The notes beneath the pieces are model-generated. The model was not told the DNA's origin, made no database searches, and saw only the letters and a list, made by a program, of their open reading frames with translations. Source: Nostoc linckia FACHB-104 (lineage in GTDB: Bacteria; Cyanobacteriota; Cyanobacteriia; Cyanobacteriales; Nostocaceae). Taken from it: 64,000 nucleotides of DNA. Below are positions 62,937 through 64,000 of the stretch, one piece after another. The translations under genes were made by a program, and so were the position numbers. The first letter of the stretch is position 1. Every line of letters starts with the position of its first letter. The stretch is from positions 1 through 64,000 of the forward strand of contig NZ_JACJQJ010000007.1 in assembly GCF_014696615.1 (NCBI RefSeq), given 5' to 3'.

Positions 62937-64000
62937 CTAACCAGGCCGCTGTTCAGTCAAAACCTGATAAGCATAATTAAAATCATCAGTAGTGATTCTG
63001 ATATCAGCCGGTACTGTCTGCCCTTGGGAACGGAAACGGCGAATTGCTTCTACAGCCGCTTGATTACACAGCAATGTTAAGTCTGCACCATTCCAGCCTT
63101 TGGTCATCTCTGCCCAATATTCCAAATCCACATCTTGTAGAGGTCGGCCTTGGCTATGAACTTTCAAGATTGACAGACGGCTGCTGAGATCTGGTAGATC
63201 TACTTTCATTTGTAAATCTAAGCGTCCAGCACGTAATAAAGCTGGATCTAGAGCATCAGGTCTATTGGTGGCACCAATTACTAAGATGGTAGTTCCCACT
63301 TGTAAACCATCTAATTCAGTGAGTAATTGACCAACTACGCGATCGCTTACTCCAGAATCACCATTGTAACTGCCTCGGGCTGGGGCTAATGTATCAATTT
63401 CATCAATAAATACTACGCAGGGGTCTGCTTGTCTGGCTTTAGCAAATAGTTCTCTTACTGCTTGTTCGCTGGCTCCCACCCAACGGCTAAGTAATTCTGG
63501 GCCGTTGACACCAATAAAGTTGGCTCTGGCTTGGGAAGCTACAGCTTTGGCTAATAAGGTTTTACCAGTTCCCGGAGGCCCCCACAGTAATATGCCTTTG
63601 GGCGCTAGGGCTTTAGTTTGCAGATACAGTTCTGGATACAGTAACGCCCCTTCTACTGATTCACGCAGGGTTTGTTTAATTGATTCCAAACCACCGATAT
63701 CTTCCCAAGCTATATGAGGAACTTCAACTTCGACACTCCGCAGTACCGCAGGTTTGATTTCTTTGAGGGCTTGTAAAAAGTCTGACTGGTTAACAGTCAT
63801 ATTGTCTGGAACTTTTTCCTCAATCGAAGGAACATGACGGCGCAACGCAGTATAAGCTGCTTTTTGACAAACAGCTTTCAAATCAGCCCCTACAAATCCC
63901 ACTGCTCTTTCAGCAATGAAATCCAGGTCAACTGTCCCATCTAAGGGCATAGCGCGGGTGAGAATTTGCAAAATCTCTTTGCGGCCGTTGCAGTCGGGGA
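62937..64000 (-). CDS. CDC48-like AAA ATPase, C-terminal part (partial)
   Basis: The frame runs off the window edge and encodes the end of a first AAA module followed by a complete second module: Walker A GPPGTGKT, Walker B VVFIDEID, sensor GATNRPD, Arg-finger region LLRAGRLD. CDC48/p97-like unfoldases extract and unfold proteins; the cyanobacterial role is unclear. The N-domain, if present, is outside. An internal ATG at 63971 is not the true start, since homology continues upstream. A short repeat tract (62885-62936) lies just after the stop. Confidence 0.92.
   Translation of the reverse strand, partial: PDCNGRKEILQILTRAMPLDGTVDLDFIAERAVGFVGADLKAVCQKAAYTALRRHVPSIEEKVPDNMTVNQSDFLQALKEIKPAVLRSVEVEVPHIAWEDIGGLESIKQTLRESVEGALLYPELYLQTKALAPKGILLWGPPGTGKTLLAKAVASQARANFIGVNGPELLSRWVGASEQAVRELFAKARQADPCVVFIDEIDTLAPARGSYNGDSGVSDRVVGQLLTELDGLQVGTTILVIGATNRPDALDPALLRAGRLDLQMKVDLPDLSSRLSILKVHSQGRPLQDVDLEYWAEMTKGWNGADLTLLCNQAAVEAIRRFRSQGQTVPADIRITTDDFNYAYQVLTEQRPG

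Overview
The window reads as chromosome of a filamentous, probably heterocyst-forming cyanobacterium (order Nostocales; genus not resolvable by eye). The supports are a psbA tail, a c6-type cytochrome, a Psb34-like photosystem protein, a carotenoid oxygenase, squalene-hopene cyclase, very frequent HIP1 palindromes (GCGATCGC), blocks of 7-8 bp short tandem repeats (STRR type), and an orphan 'Mo-dependent nitrogenase C-terminal' protein. Most of it is ordinary, loosely packed housekeeping and accessory genes with long repeat-rich intergenic regions.

Layout. 0-8 kb: psbA end, a caspase/WD40 protein, a PrsW-type membrane protease, a carotenoid oxygenase and a histidine phosphatase. 8-13.3 kb: a single large orphan NRPS gene whose active-site motifs look eroded. 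13.7-19.5 kb: TPR protein, MobA-like transferase, RluA-type pseudouridine synthase, a membrane/coiled-coil/macro-domain protein, Uma2 nuclease and a methyltransferase. 19.6-25.7 kb: a two-partner-secretion exoprotein with a DUF928 protein. 26-31.2 kb: DMT transporter, small secreted protein, Psb34-like gene, then the most unusual stretch: four copies of a ~150 bp unit, each carrying a terminator-like hairpin on the minus strand, with two small non-coding transposons inserted between copies. 31-40 kb: c6 cytochrome, TonB-like repeat protein, lipase-like hydrolase, cytochrome b6-like protein, Na+/H+ antiporter, tRNA-Glu, SRPBCC protein and a GAF sensor kinase without its phospho-accepting His. 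41-44.5 kb: RHH regulator, degenerate HNH protein, polysaccharide deacetylase, nuclease remnant and a peptide-repeat tract. 44.8-50 kb: arsenosugar pair ArsM/ArsS, response regulator, hopanoid glycosyltransferase HpnB. 50-55 kb: squalene-hopene cyclase, then DUF3285-ybeY-dgkA-trpG-MBL protein on one strand. 55-64 kb: FG-GAP protein, PepP, small proteins, M48 protease, SH3 protein and the end of a CDC48-like AAA ATPase.

How the genes work together. Clear functional pairings are ArsM with ArsS (arsenic methylation/arsenosugar), HpnB divergent from squalene-hopene cyclase (hopanoids), the TPS exoprotein with DUF928, and the GAF kinase overlapping the SRPBCC gene. No complete mobile element with a transposase, no phage and no CRISPR array was seen. 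Non-autonomous repeats are abundant: at least three terminal-inverted-repeat families are visible, and for one of them the pre-insertion sites survive in neighbouring repeat copies, so target duplication (TA) can be read directly.

The best candidates for something undescribed are the minus-strand small-RNA-like tandem array at 28.7-29.6 kb, the modular palindromic MITE family that invades it, and a set of genes that keep their fold but lack key catalytic or ligand residues (NRPS, cytochrome b6-like protein, sensor kinase, MBL protein, HNH protein).
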